Below, piece after piece: positions 45,633-56,213 of a stretch of DNA of 64,000 nucleotides (positions are counted from its first letter, which is position 1; each line of letters begins with the position of its first letter). The notes under the pieces were generated by a model. That model was not told the origin of the DNA. It made no database searches and saw only the letters and a list, made by a program, of their open reading frames with translations. Origin of the DNA: Cladosporium sp. IMV 00045 (Eukaryota > Ascomycota > Dothideomycetes > Cladosporiales > Cladosporiaceae); NCBI GenBank assembly GCA_001931905.2, contig MSJI02000102.1, positions 16,848-80,847 on the forward strand, in the 5' to 3' direction. The position numbers were made by a program, and so were the translations under genes.

Positions 45633-46450
45633 CTAGTGCTTGGTGTGCCTCTTGTGGCGGCGGGCAGCAGGGGTCTCAGTAACGTAAACGACCTCACAGG
45701 TCTCATCGGCCTCACCAGCGTTGCTTGAAGCGGTGGTGGCGGCCTTCTGGGCAACCTCGACAGAGCTGCTAGGGGCGCTGCCAGTAGCAGCAGGGGCAGT
45801 GCCGTTGGAAGCGGCACCACCGGAAGAGCCAGTGCTGCCAGCGCTGCCGGAGCCCGAGCTGCCGGAGCCCGAGCCGCCGACGACGATGTCGACGCAAGAC
45901 TCGTAGGTCTGCTCGATGTCAGGAGCGTCCCAGAACCACTGGATGACACAGTCACCGGGGCTGGAGCAGTCGCTGCCAACGTCGGGGATGGTGATGGAGA
46001 ACTCGGTCTGGTCGGCGGGGATAGAGGCCGAGTTGCTGGCGTACTCGTCCCAGCTCTTCAGGGTGCTGCCGATGACCTGGCCAGTGGAGGTGGAGACAAC
46101 AGAGACGTTGGCGGAACCGGTGTGAGGGGCGCGGATGTCGATCTCCATCTGGACCTCGTCGCCAACAGAGTACTCCTGGACGTTCTCCGTGTTGTCCTCG
46201 AACTTATAACCCTTGCAGAGCCAGATGTTGCAGGCCGCGGCGTCGTAGTCCTGCTGGTTCTCGGCGACCATGAGCTGGCCCTGGACGTTGCCGTAGTTGT
46301 CACCCTCCTGGTTATAGTAGACCTGCTGACCGCAAGCCTCGGCCATGGCATCACCGGGCATACGCGGGCGGGGCTGAGGATGAAACCGTGGGCGCTGGCG
46401 AGAGCGATCATAGAGGCCGAAGCCATGACGGTGGAACCGGCGTTCTTCAT
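45633..46450 (-). CDS. Secreted chitin-binding type-4/LPMO-like protein, frame broken by one base
   Basis: The frame from ATG 46450 gives a signal peptide (MKNAGSTVMASASMIALASA) ending before H21 in HGFILSP, the position of the copper-binding N-terminal histidine in lytic polysaccharide monooxygenases. It then loses frame at the run GCCCCGCCCGCG (plus strand about 46366-46375). The continuing frame resumes as MPGDAMAEACGQQVYYNQ and runs through CNIWLCKGYKFED, APHTGSANVSVV, GDCVIQWFWDAPD and QTYESCVDIVV, a chitin-binding type-4 style module. A Gly/Ser linker and a basic His-rich tail (ARRHKRHTKH) end the protein. With one extra base the product has about 272 residues. No intron fits the break. 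Confidence 0.75.
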
Positions 46451-47918
46451 TTTATGGTAGGTGGGTGTGGTGAATTTCTTCGTCTGTTGTTTTCTTTGAG
46501 AAGTAGGAGCACCTGTGCTCTGTGTATCGAAAGTAAAATTAAAACGAGAGTGGAAGCTCACAGAGCTTAGAGTTATGCTGATGGAATTGGAAGTGATGAA
46601 ACAAGAAAGAGCAGAACAGAAGAGGAAGCCAACAGTTCAAATATGTCCTTCTCCTCTGGCGGCTCATCTCGCGCTTCGGTTCGACGACATGGTTTCAACA
46701 TAGGGCTGCCTCGAATGCCCCATGAAGCAATATACCGACCCCCAAAAACGCAAGTACGCGACCAGTCTACAAGGGGAAGAGAAGCCATAGCAATATAGGT
46801 GAAAACCACTTGAACGAATCACTGCAAGGCTATATATTGCAAGTTTGACGCCACAATAGCTTGTTTGACATACACGCTGGGTACGTGGGTCTGTCACCTC
46901 TGATACACTCATTTCCTTTGCTCGGCTGGAGTCCCCATGAATCGCGATCAATCGATTTCTGGAGGCGGGCTTTTGTGAAAACGACGTCTTTCCCTGTCGC
47001 CTCGCTATAGTAAAGTTGCTAATTACTTAGGTCATCTTCTGCTTCTGGCTACCTTCCGTTGTTGCCGTTCGCGAAGTGCCAATGGCGTAGTGCACGGAGC
47101 CGCTGTCTCTTGCGCTCAAACATCGAGTGTTTCGCCATTCGAAAGCTTCGGCTCGCTTAGAGTGTCGAGCCGCTGAAGGCTTTCAAGGCCTTCAACCAGG
47201 CTTGTCTTCTTCAGTGACGAAAACCATTATATACTTCTGTCGTTCTCAAATGCTTGCCTGTCAAGAGAATCGTCGCTATCTCTCATTCAGTGGGACATGG
47301 CATTCTTCAAGCACGAAACTTAAAGATTTATCGGCTTGGAGTCCGACCTCGACTTATTTTCGTCGGATTCGAATTTCCAGCCACTCAGCCCTACCGAGTT
47401 CTCGCCAGCACCGGTAACCCTGAACCCTCGGCTATAGCAACATCTTCACACCGCTGCGGTTAAGCATCTCCTTTTCCAATCTCGGATCCAGAACAAGGAG
47501 ACCGGACTATTTGATCTCTCGAGCTCCCGAACTCCACGAAGACTCATTCGTACTGAACCTCCTTCGCAAGGCGTGCAAGATGAAGACATCGAGCATTGGC
47601 ACAACAGCATTGAAACCCGAAATCTCTCATTACCAGAGAATATCATATCTGAACATCCAAGAAAACCCTCGACAGAAATATATCAATTACCGATATGCTG
47701 TTCATAACAAATCTCGCATACAGTTGACATATGCAGACATGCTTCTGTTGATCCAGCAAGTGTGGGGTATGAACCAGAGGCCATTCGCTTCATCAATCCA
47801 CATTGTGACATTATCTGCATCTTCATACTACTTCAAATTGTACTCCAATACTTGATCACAGCCCTGTATAGCAACTCCGACATACAGCCAAATTATTTGC
47901 AAATACAGACCGTCCAAA
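46451..47918. other. Gene-empty divergent spacer
   Basis: About 1.5 kb between divergent start codons. Only short frames without features are seen. Confidence 0.5.
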
Positions 47919-48929
47919 ATGGCTCCCACCTACAAAGTCGCCGTGATCCAAATGCACCCAAAAGTACGTTATGTTGACGTTGAACTTCCCCTCATCATCA
48001 TGCCCGCAATCATCCAATCTAACACTCCCTCACCAGCCCATGCAACTAGAAGCCAACCACCAAAAAGCCGCCACCCAAATCCGCGCCGCCTCTCAACAAG
48101 GAGCCCAACTCGCCGTTCTACCCGAATACCACCTCCTCAACTGGGTCCCGCAAGCCGACGGATTCAAAGAAGCCTGCGGGAAATGGGAAATCTATCTAAC
48201 CAACTATCGCTCCCTGGCCAAAGAATGCAACATCAACATCGTCCCCGGCACGATCCTCGAGCTGCACGAAGCCGGCACGGCGAAAGAGAAGCTCCTCAAC
48301 GTCGCCTACTTCATCGACAACACGGGCGCCATCGCGGGACGGTACGTGAAGAAGAACCTCTGGGGCTCCATAGAGCGCGACCACCTCGAATCTTCCGCCA
48401 TGGACGAGCACCCTGTTTTCGACACGCCGCTGGGTAAAGTTGGTCTTTTGATTTGCTGGGACTTGGCTTTCCCGGAGGCGTGGCGGGAACTCATCGCCAA
48501 GGGAGCGAAGATGGTCATCGTGCCGACGTTCTGGACGCTGAAGGACTGTTCGGAGAAAGGTTGGCGGTGAATCCTGTTTCGGAAGGGCTGTTTTTGGATT
48601 CGATGTTGACAGCGAGGTGTTTTGAGAATACATGCGGTACGGTGCTGAAGTCCATCTCCACTCTGAACTTGTTGACTAACTTGATGATAGCGGTCGTGTT
48701 TGCAAACGCAGGCGGTCCTCCCGGAAAAGGCTACGCAGGGCTCTCACAGATATGTGTGCCATATGCGGGCCCTCTAGTGAGGTTGGGAAGCTGTGCGGAG
48801 GGAATGGCTGTGGCGGATGTCGATATGCAGATCGTCGAGGACGCCGAGGAGAATTATCAGGTCCGCGCAGACATTGCACGGTCGGATTGGCATTATGATT
48901 ACCGACACAGTAAGAACGCGAGGCTCTAG
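47919..48929 (+). CDS. Nitrilase-family carbon-nitrogen hydrolase, frame broken by one base
   Basis: Exons 47919-47963, 48037-48636 and 48691-48929, with a one-base frame loss near 48558-48561, give about 294 residues. The catalytic triad is visible: E45 in AVLPEYHLLNW, lysine in RYVKKNLWG (about K121) and C155 in LLICWDLAFPEAW. The break lies after WTLKDCSEKG, where the other frame takes up LAVNPVSEGLFLDSM. Continuity with the family pattern needs one more G in the GG run. The last exon (VVFANAGGPPGKGYAGLSQI) completes the fold. The family hydrolyses amides, carbamoyl compounds or nitriles; the substrate is unknown. Read as is, the protein stops early and lacks its C-terminal part. Confidence 0.8.
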
Positions 48930-49027
48930 AGATAGACCTGAGTGCGGATCTTCTGCCGAAGAAATGAAATGCAACGCAAATCAAGTACAAAAAGCAAAAA
49001 GCTCATGATCATGAATTCGTCACTGTC

Positions 49028-49983
49028 CTACTGTCCCTCGTCAAGCATCCTCCTCCGCTCAATCTCTCCCCGCAAGTCCGCAACAGTCAACGGAACCTTT
49101 CTGCTCCCCCAAACCTCTCTCTCCCTCGCAGCAAACCCCTCAACACTAGTCAGCGCCACAACCAAAAACCCAAGTTCCTCACGATCAACATCAAAGACCT
49201 CCCACCACTCCACATCCGGCAGATTGACTCCCTCCTCCCTCGCAGCAAGGTAAATCGCAGAAGTAGCAAGAGCAGACGGCTGGTGCGTGAGGTAGAGCTG
49301 CTGCGGACTGAGGAGCGCAGTGTTCAGAAGTTTGATAGCGCGTTTCGCCAGCGTGGGACCAGCGGGTGATTTGAAAACTTGCAGTGTCTGAAGATAGTTG
49401 ATGCAGAGCGCATGGGGAAGCGCCACGTGGAGTTGGAAACCGAGGACTCTCAGGATTTGGGCTTCGGTTTTGTAGAGTTGCTCGCGGGCTGTTTCGAAAG
49501 CGCCTTCTGAAAGTGACCACTTGATGTCAGGGTGGTCATTGCTGTTGGCTGCTTTGGTGTAGTCTGGTGAGAGGGTTGTGGTGTATTCCAATACTGTCAG
49601 AAGTGATCTTGGAGAGACTGGAGTGGCGGATGGCTTTGCGGACAAATAGAGGGCTGCGGCTGCTGCGTCCTGCGACGATGTTAGACCTCACATCCGCAAT
49701 ACAAACATATCTGTATCCGTATGCATACCCTAGCGTCACATTCAAACAGACTAGTGCCGTCCGGGCCAGACCAAAATCTGGACAAAATGACAATCGATTG
49801 TGCGATGATCTCCTGGGGTAGTCGAAGCAAGATCCCAGAAGCCTCTAAGAGCCTCAAGGTTTCAAAGCGAACTGAATCCTCCACATCCTTGGGAACGCCA
49901 TCGAGCTGCGATGCCGAAGTCTCTAGATGAGCTGGGGTCGCAAGCGGGTTGATGAGGTGTGAGGGTCCCTTCAAGGGCGCCAT
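49028..49983 (-). CDS. Cyclin-domain protein (cyclin L/Q-like)
   Basis: Two exons (49983-49729, 49669-49028) with a 59-nt intron give 298 residues. The first cyclin box is seen in LPQEIIAQSIVILSRFWSG followed by DAAAAALYLSAK and RSLLTVLEYTTTL, and the second in LYKTEAQILRVLGFQLHV, HALCINYLQTL and PSALATSAIYLAAREEG. Fold and spacing match transcription-type cyclins (families C, H, L, Q), which activate a CDK in the nucleus. The partner kinase cannot be told. It is convergent with the nitrilase gene. Confidence 0.8.
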
Positions 49984-51495
49984 TGTGGCTTGATGGTGGT
50001 TTCAGAGGTGTTGGAGTCTATATTGAGATTGTTCGCCGGTGAGAGCGGTTCCGAGAGTCAGTGAAGAACCACGAAGGACATGAATCAATTTGTCTCCACA
50101 AAAGTAATGCCTGTATTTTTAGGTGTGTTGAGAGCAGATGTTTAGTGGTAGGAGAGCTTTCTAGGTGGTGATCCGACGGACTGGAGCCGGTCCCAGCAAG
50201 CCGGTGCCAAGTACCAAATTTTGAACGAATATAAGCTGAGTGCAGCCGAACATAACATCGATTCAACAGCTGAGTGGCGCAGCAAAAGGCGCCGGGCTCA
50301 TAACCCGGAGGGCAATGGATCGAAACCATTCTCAGCTATCTCTTTTGATTTTTTTTGGACGGTTTTGAAGGTTTCCCGAAGAGTCTCACTCAAGTGTGAC
50401 CAAACAAGAAGCCGCAAGGTCGATTCCGCGAAGGATCAATCAGGACATTAGTTATAGCTCGATCCTCTCACATGATGATCATGAAACACTCCTGGTTGAG
50501 AAATTGCTGTCGAACTCATAAGTCCAAGAATCCCGAAAACCAGGCTTCAGAACCAAGCCTAGATCACTTCCTAACGTGACTCGAACGATCACAACAGTTC
50601 GCCGTTTCATCTCAGCCAATCTAAACCTGGAGGATCGTTGGGTGATGTGATTTTATCTACGATCGAAACTCGATCCTGCCCAGCAACACATGAAGACCAC
50701 CAACCAAAGTGCAAACCAAACCGCCCAACTACATACTAAACCAATATTCACATCACCCGGCGACACTCCTGCAATGTTACAAGCAAGCAATATCGAATTA
50801 CGATCGAAACCTTGCGCGCTACCAAAAACAGTACCTGGCCAGCCACGCGGGGAAGACCAAGACGATATTCACAGGGGCATGCGAGGCTCCAACTGGACTA
50901 GACCGAACACCTCACCTCTGGCTAAAAGGTTTACCTTCAACCCGAAACACGCAACGTCAGAGATCTGTCCATCCAAATGGAGAACCGCAGATGCCGAAAT
51001 GACAAGGAAATCCTACCAAGCCGCCTCTGGCGGTACACGTGCTGGGGGCGTTCGTGCCGCCATCAATCGCTCGTCTCCCATTCGCACGACTGCCATGCAA
51101 CATGGAGACTCGTCACGCTGCTGATCCCGGGAGGCTTGCCGCATGTTCAAAGGTGGCGTGAGGCTCTGACTATTAGTGTAGGATTCGATTCGTACGTCCA
51201 TCTGGCCATCATCATGAAACTCGGAGAGTGAACCTGTATCTGACTGTACGGGGAAAGTAAAAGTAAGTATATTAGGGTGGAAGACCTTTTCGTCGGTCTT
51301 CAGTCTTTTCCTTTCTATCAACGCATATACGCCATTTCCCAGGCGACCACGGTCTTTTCCTACGCTCTGTGAGCAGTCCATTCGTTACACCACACTCCTT
51401 TATTCTCTTCGAGCACTGGTGCTCGCTGGTATCAAGAGGCAAAACAAAAGAATACAAGACAAGACAATTCGGAACGACAGGACATCACCGCAATC
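49984..51495. other. Spacer with an initiator tRNA gene
   Basis: About 1.5 kb. Apart from the tRNA gene at 50268, no gene is recognised. Confidence 0.5.
50268..50338 (+). tRNA. Initiator tRNA-Met (anticodon CAT)
   Basis: The 71-nt gene starts AGCTGAG and ends CTCAGCT plus A, so the 7-bp acceptor stem pairs exactly and the first pair is A-T, an initiator hallmark. The anticodon arm is CCGGG-CTCATAA-CCCGG, with the three G-C pairs of initiators. The T-arm holds ATGGATCGAAACCAT, the initiator-type loop rather than TTCG. A T-run follows a few bases later, the polymerase III stop. The D-arm is one nucleotide shorter than usual, so the 22-26 region cannot pair in the standard way. Confidence 0.85.
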
Positions 51496-53055
51496 ATGAA
51501 GTTCACTTCTTCCGCCATTGCCACTTTGGCATCTCTGGCATCTCTGGCCACTGCCGCAAAGCGAGAGGCATTCCCTCAAGAAGACTACTCTTCTTGCGAG
51601 GCTACAACCACGTCGACCATCTCGATCACTGATGTTCAGACCATCACTCAAACGGCTACCGTCTACCCATCTGGATCAGCAGGCGAGGTTCCAACGGTCA
51701 CAATCACCGAGACCGCAGCAGGACCAAGCGACACTCTCGTATCACCAGGTGGAAGCAGCTCGCCTGAAGTCGAAACGATCACAGAAACTGCCACGATCAC
51801 CAACGTTCAGACGATCACGCAGGAGGTCACCGCCACGGCCACCATCACAGCCTACCCAAGCGGTGGTTCAGCCCCGGCTGCAGAGGCCACAACCACGATT
51901 ACTCGCGAAGTCACCAGGACGATCACATCCACGCTTACGGTCACCACTACTGAGGCCGCCTCGTCGACCTCTGTCTCTGGCCCGGAGAGCAGTGCTCCAA
52001 CCATCCCAACTTCCGTTCCAGCGCCCTACCCAGCAGGCAACAGCACCATCGTCGCCCCGACTGGCTCAGCCCCATCCAGCTCTATCGTGGCACCAATCTC
52101 TACCGGAACTGGCTCTCCCTACCCGCCTGCCGACACAGATGCTCCATACCCCCTCCCCAGCCTGAACAGCACCATCGTCCTCCCCACCTCGGAGTCTTCG
52201 GCCCCAGTCTCCCCTGCCGAGACTTCTTCAAGCATCCCGAGCCAGGGAACTGGTCTTCCATACCCTTTCCCGTCTCAAAACAGCACTGTCATCGCACCAA
52301 CCGCTGGGCCAACTGCTCCGTCTAGCTCGATTGTAAGCCCCGGAGAGACATCCTCCTCAGTCCACGTCGAGCCTGAGACTGAGACCCCTTACCCGTACCC
52401 CTCTGCCAACAGCACTGAAGTCGCACCGACTGCTGGCCCAACTGCACCATCAAGCTCCATCGTCAGCCCAGAGGACACGACCTCTGAGACGCCGGACAAG
52501 ACACCATACCCGTATCCCGAAGGAAACAACGCCACCGCTGCACCCACAGGATCAACCGGTATCACCATCACCATCACACAGACCGGCATCGTCTCTCCCG
52601 TCCCGACCAGCGCACCATCCGCTCCCCACGTCACTCTCCAGCCCGTCTACTCCTCCGCCCTCGAGAACCTGACCTCAGCCGTCCCCACCTCAGCCCTCAC
52701 AAGCATCGTCCCCTCCGAATCCGTCAACGTGATCATCTCCTCCTACATCCACAACCTGACCTCGATCCTGCCGACCGAAGCCCTCCCCACCGAAGCCGCT
52801 CCCACGGCTCTGCCCAGCGGCTACGCGACGGCAGCGCCTCCCTCGCCCACCGACACCGACGTCCCGCAGGGATCGGACGAGGCGCCCGCTGAGGGTATGA
52901 CGCTGCAGCAGATCCTTGACTGGGTTTCGTACCTTTTGAAGAAGGTCTTTGAGGGCCACGCGAAGGGCGATGTCCCATCTTACGAGGAGCCTGAGGCACC
53001 GGAAGCTGCAGCGCCTTCTAAGAGGAGCCACGCTCGCGCTTTGAGGTTTGACTAG
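51496..53055 (+). CDS. Secreted mucin-like Ser/Thr/Pro-rich repeat protein
   Basis: A single exon of 519 residues. A signal peptide (MKFTSSAIATLASLASLATA) is followed by KREA, a Kex2/Ste13-type processing site. The N-terminal third has Thr-rich stretches (TITQTATVYPSGS, TITREVTRTITSTLTV). Residues about 176-355 hold five imperfect units with PYPxPSxNST and APTAGPTAPSSSIVSP. Many NST/NAT sites and Ser/Thr runs point to heavy N- and O-glycosylation. The C-terminus has a helical stretch (TLQQILDWVSYLLKKVFEGH) and ends with basic residues. There is no hydrophobic GPI tail, so it is probably secreted or bound to the wall. Function is unknown. Confidence 0.85.
   Translation: MKFTSSAIATLASLASLATAAKREAFPQEDYSSCEATTTSTISITDVQTITQTATVYPSGSAGEVPTVTITETAAGPSDTLVSPGGSSSPEVETITETATITNVQTITQEVTATATITAYPSGGSAPAAEATTTITREVTRTITSTLTVTTTEAASSTSVSGPESSAPTIPTSVPAPYPAGNSTIVAPTGSAPSSSIVAPISTGTGSPYPPADTDAPYPLPSLNSTIVLPTSESSAPVSPAETSSSIPSQGTGLPYPFPSQNSTVIAPTAGPTAPSSSIVSPGETSSSVHVEPETETPYPYPSANSTEVAPTAGPTAPSSSIVSPEDTTSETPDKTPYPYPEGNNATAAPTGSTGITITITQTGIVSPVPTSAPSAPHVTLQPVYSSALENLTSAVPTSALTSIVPSESVNVIISSYIHNLTSILPTEALPTEAAPTALPSGYATAAPPSPTDTDVPQGSDEAPAEGMTLQQILDWVSYLLKKVFEGHAKGDVPSYEEPEAPEAAAPSKRSHARALRFD
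52021..52560 (+). repeat. Five degenerate coding repeats in the mucin-like gene
   Basis: Units of roughly 35-45 codons begin with PYP and share NSTxVAPT and SSSIVSP. The third and fourth units are the most alike, consistent with recent duplication. Confidence 0.6.
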
Positions 53056-54601
53056 GGAAGTGTCTAGTTGGCGGTACAATGTGGTCACAGACGTGAAGTT
53101 TGTCAAGAGACTTGATCCATCGTATCTTCGCCGGTCGGAGGAACGATCGGTCATGAGCTCAAGACTTACCTCACCGTTCACTGGCCATGGGAACTGTCCA
53201 CCACTTGCTCTGATTTCGATTCTACCGCGGCTGAGTCTCACACCCGCAACTTTAGCTTATCTTCACTTCTTCTCACCGTGGCATCGTTCGGAATGCATTT
53301 ATGACATCTTAGCCCTTTTTCATCTTCCAGGAAAAGCTATACAGACAACAGAAAAAGAAATCAGCATCGAGCCAAAACATACAAACCTGATTGACCTGCG
53401 TCGTCTTACATCAATGTTTTCAGTCCCTTGCGTAGACCTCGCTGCAAGAATGTCGTGATTGGCGCTCATACTTGCAATCCAGCCACAAGCGGTATTCATA
53501 ACGATACTGGGTGCCAGAAGAACGACCGACATGTCGAACAGCCAAGCAAGCTACTTCAGACCGTTCGATCTACACAATAAATCATCGTCTACATCTCATT
53601 CCTCGAACCACAGCTCTTCCAAACCCCTTCATCATCCGACATCAACAGCCAGCATGTGACCTCGACTCTAGCCTGTCAACCTGAATGACAGTCAAGGATC
53701 GGATAGTGACCATGGAACATCCAATTAGAAAGGAACCTCTAGAATATCAGAGCTAATGCCCGAGTTACCACATTCACCCTCATGTGCTTTCACCATGCAT
53801 TGTGCCAACGCATTTTGACGTCACGAGGGAAACCCCTCCACACTCTCTTCTCAGCAAAGAACCCAAGAACATCGACGACGCGATGAATAATCATTGATGA
53901 ACGTAATCACACGAGTTCGATTTCCAAACGAGAAAAGCGAAGTAATCAGAGAGCAATAGAGATTCTCTCTTTCTCCGGCAATATAAGGCATGGATACTAG
54001 AGGCAGAGAAAAGAAGTCCACCAGAAACTCCTTCCTCATGATAAGACTTAAATCACTTCCTATCCAACTGAACCTGAAGTAAGGAATTGATGTTTTTCAA
54101 TTGTTTTCATTGTTCTTGTATAGTGGTGGTGTTCGGTAAATATCGAATCTTGGGTATCTTTCACCATTATCCTCAACATCCTCTCTTCTTCTTCATCTTT
54201 TATCATCTTCGTCTACTTTTCGCAAGAATATGCCTTCCCCTTAGACATCTTAGAAATTCTGATCTAGATCTCGGTCACGAATGTGTGTCCTCACCAATAT
54301 CTTGCATTTCTTCCTTCTTTCCCCTCGCAAAATCAGGGCCTTCTCTTTTGAGGACTCGGAGACTGTTCCCTTTTCTTTCTTGGGCGATGTCCTCTTCTCT
54401 TTTCTTCCCTCCTATGCGTGTATCGCTTTCTGGCTTATATTGCTTGCTTGCTGTCCTTCTCTCCGTCTGCGCCACCACGTTGAAATCAAGCGAAGCGCAC
54501 GCAAAGCAGGTAAGAAACGAGCAGAGCAAGTAGCACAGCCCAACACCAGCACAGCAAGTTTCGCAAGCAACGCGACACCAAATCGCAATCCCCCCCATCA
54601 A
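53056..54601. other. Convergent trailer region
   Basis: About 1.5 kb between two stop codons. A 148-codon frame at 54087 has no protein features. Confidence 0.5.
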
Positions 54602-55663
54602 TCAATACCCATCATCCCCCTCATCCCCACCCCCACCATCATCATAATCATCCTCCCCATCCTCAAAATACCTCTCCGCATTATAATCATCCGCCATATC
54701 GTCATTCTCGTCCTCCTCAAACTCATCATCCTCCAACTCCTCCACTTCGTCGTCTTCAGGGTTCTTCTTCTCCATGTTCTCATTCTCGGCCTCGTTCTCC
54801 GCCGCGGCATCTTCGTCATCAAAATCGGCCAGTTTGTCGCGCGTGGACTTGGTGTTGATTTTGAGCGTTTTCCGGCGCGCGGACGGGTCGTCGCTCTCGC
54901 CTTTGGGGTCGATCACGTCCCAGAGTTCGCGGGGGAAGTGGTCTTTTTCTGTTTTGTGAGGGAGAATGGTTAGCAAGCCGCGCTCACGTCTCAAATACCG
55001 ACCTGCCTTCCAAGACCAATCGCAAGAAAAAAACTCACTAAACGGAAAATCCGAAAACCGCGGTCCCCTCGCAACGCCCTCCCTCTTCCCAAACCCGCCC
55101 ACATCAGTGAACGGATTAAAGCTCTCGATCTGCTTCGCGCGCTCCGCTTTTTTCGCATCTAATTTCCGGATCGCCTCGCTGAGCCAGCCGTTATTCATGC
55201 GCGAGCAAAGCTCGAGGTACTGCCGGACCTGCTCGAGCTCCTCCTCGCTCGGCGGCGCGGCCAGGTGCGGGAAGTGTTCCTGGAAGAGGTTCAGTTCTTG
55301 CGCGTCGTCGGGGTCGTGAGGCGGGAGGGTGGGGAATGAGGAGGACATGGTTCAGGAGAGCGCGACGGGGCGCGGGTGGGAAATGCGCATTTGGCGGGGT
55401 GGAGAAGGGAAGGGTAGAGATAGTGAATCAAATGCTAAGCAAAGGCGGGCGCATTCCGCTGTGCTTGGGGAGGGTTACCAGGTGATCGGCGGGTGTCGCA
55501 GCAAGCTTACCGGAAAGAAGGAGTCGGCGTCTTCCTTCTGCTTCGCGAATTCTTTCTCGAGCTCCTCGTCGATGTCAAAGGGCACGGCACCGGTGTTGAG
55601 GCGCGCGGCTGAGCTGAGTCCGCCTCGTCCGCCGCCGCGACCTCCTCGGCCTCCTCTGGACAT
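54602..55663 (-). CDS. RNA polymerase III subunit Rpc31 (RPC7)
   Basis: Three exons (55663-55511, 55279-55039, 54948-54602) give 246 residues. The start MSRGGRGGRGGGRGG matches the Gly/Arg lead of Rpc31. The middle has PPSEEELEQVRQYLEL, and the pairing FPFKKDHFPRELWDVIDP corresponds to the family's FPxELW box. The C-terminus is a long acidic run (DDEVEELEDDEFEEDEND) ending DYNAERYFEDG, a hallmark of the subunit. It belongs to the C31-C34-C82 initiation module in the nucleus. Intron 1 is unusually long (231 nt) and contains an in-frame ATG (55348) running into exon 2, which could start a shorter isoform. Intron 2 is 90 nt. Confidence 0.85.
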
Positions 55664-56213
55664 GATGTGTGTATGTGTGTGTCTTTATATGCGCGTGTTC
55701 AAGGTGGTGTAGTAGTGTAAGGGAGTTGGTCAAGCGTCGTGTGAGTGGATGTTACAGGCGCAATACAGGACTGGCGCGATGATGTTGGATGTGGCTAGGG
55801 TTCGAGAGAGGGAGTGAAGTCGGATGCGTGGACGAGCAATTCCAGCATGATCGAGTGAGTCAATGTCGAGTGTGTTGCGTGTATTTGGACGGATCGTGAG
55901 TAATGCCAGCCGCTTTCACATGCTTGTTGATGGTCAAAATTTCATGAAGAGCTGCCGGCAATTGATGAAGAATTGGCGAACGCGGTCCCTGCAACGCTCG
56001 GGGAAGAGGCGCGGGGTGTCCATCACTACATCTATTTACTTCATCGCAACAACCTCACTTACATCATCGTCAACAAGAATTCTGCTGACAGCCAAATCAG
56101 AATCAGATCAACCAATCTCTTCACTCTAATCAAACAGTGCCTCAAAAAGCAACACTCCCAAATCTACTCCCTTCCAATGCCCCCCCAAAAAACCCATACC
56201 CCCCTCCCAACCT
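55664..56213. other. Spacer upstream of Rpc31
   Basis: No gene is seen. It should hold the Rpc31 promoter. Confidence 0.45.

Noticed and set aside
48562..48587. 26-nt GT-AG stretch as an intron in the nitrilase gene
   Set aside because: It is shorter than any usual fungal intron and would remove a family-typical NPxSE segment.
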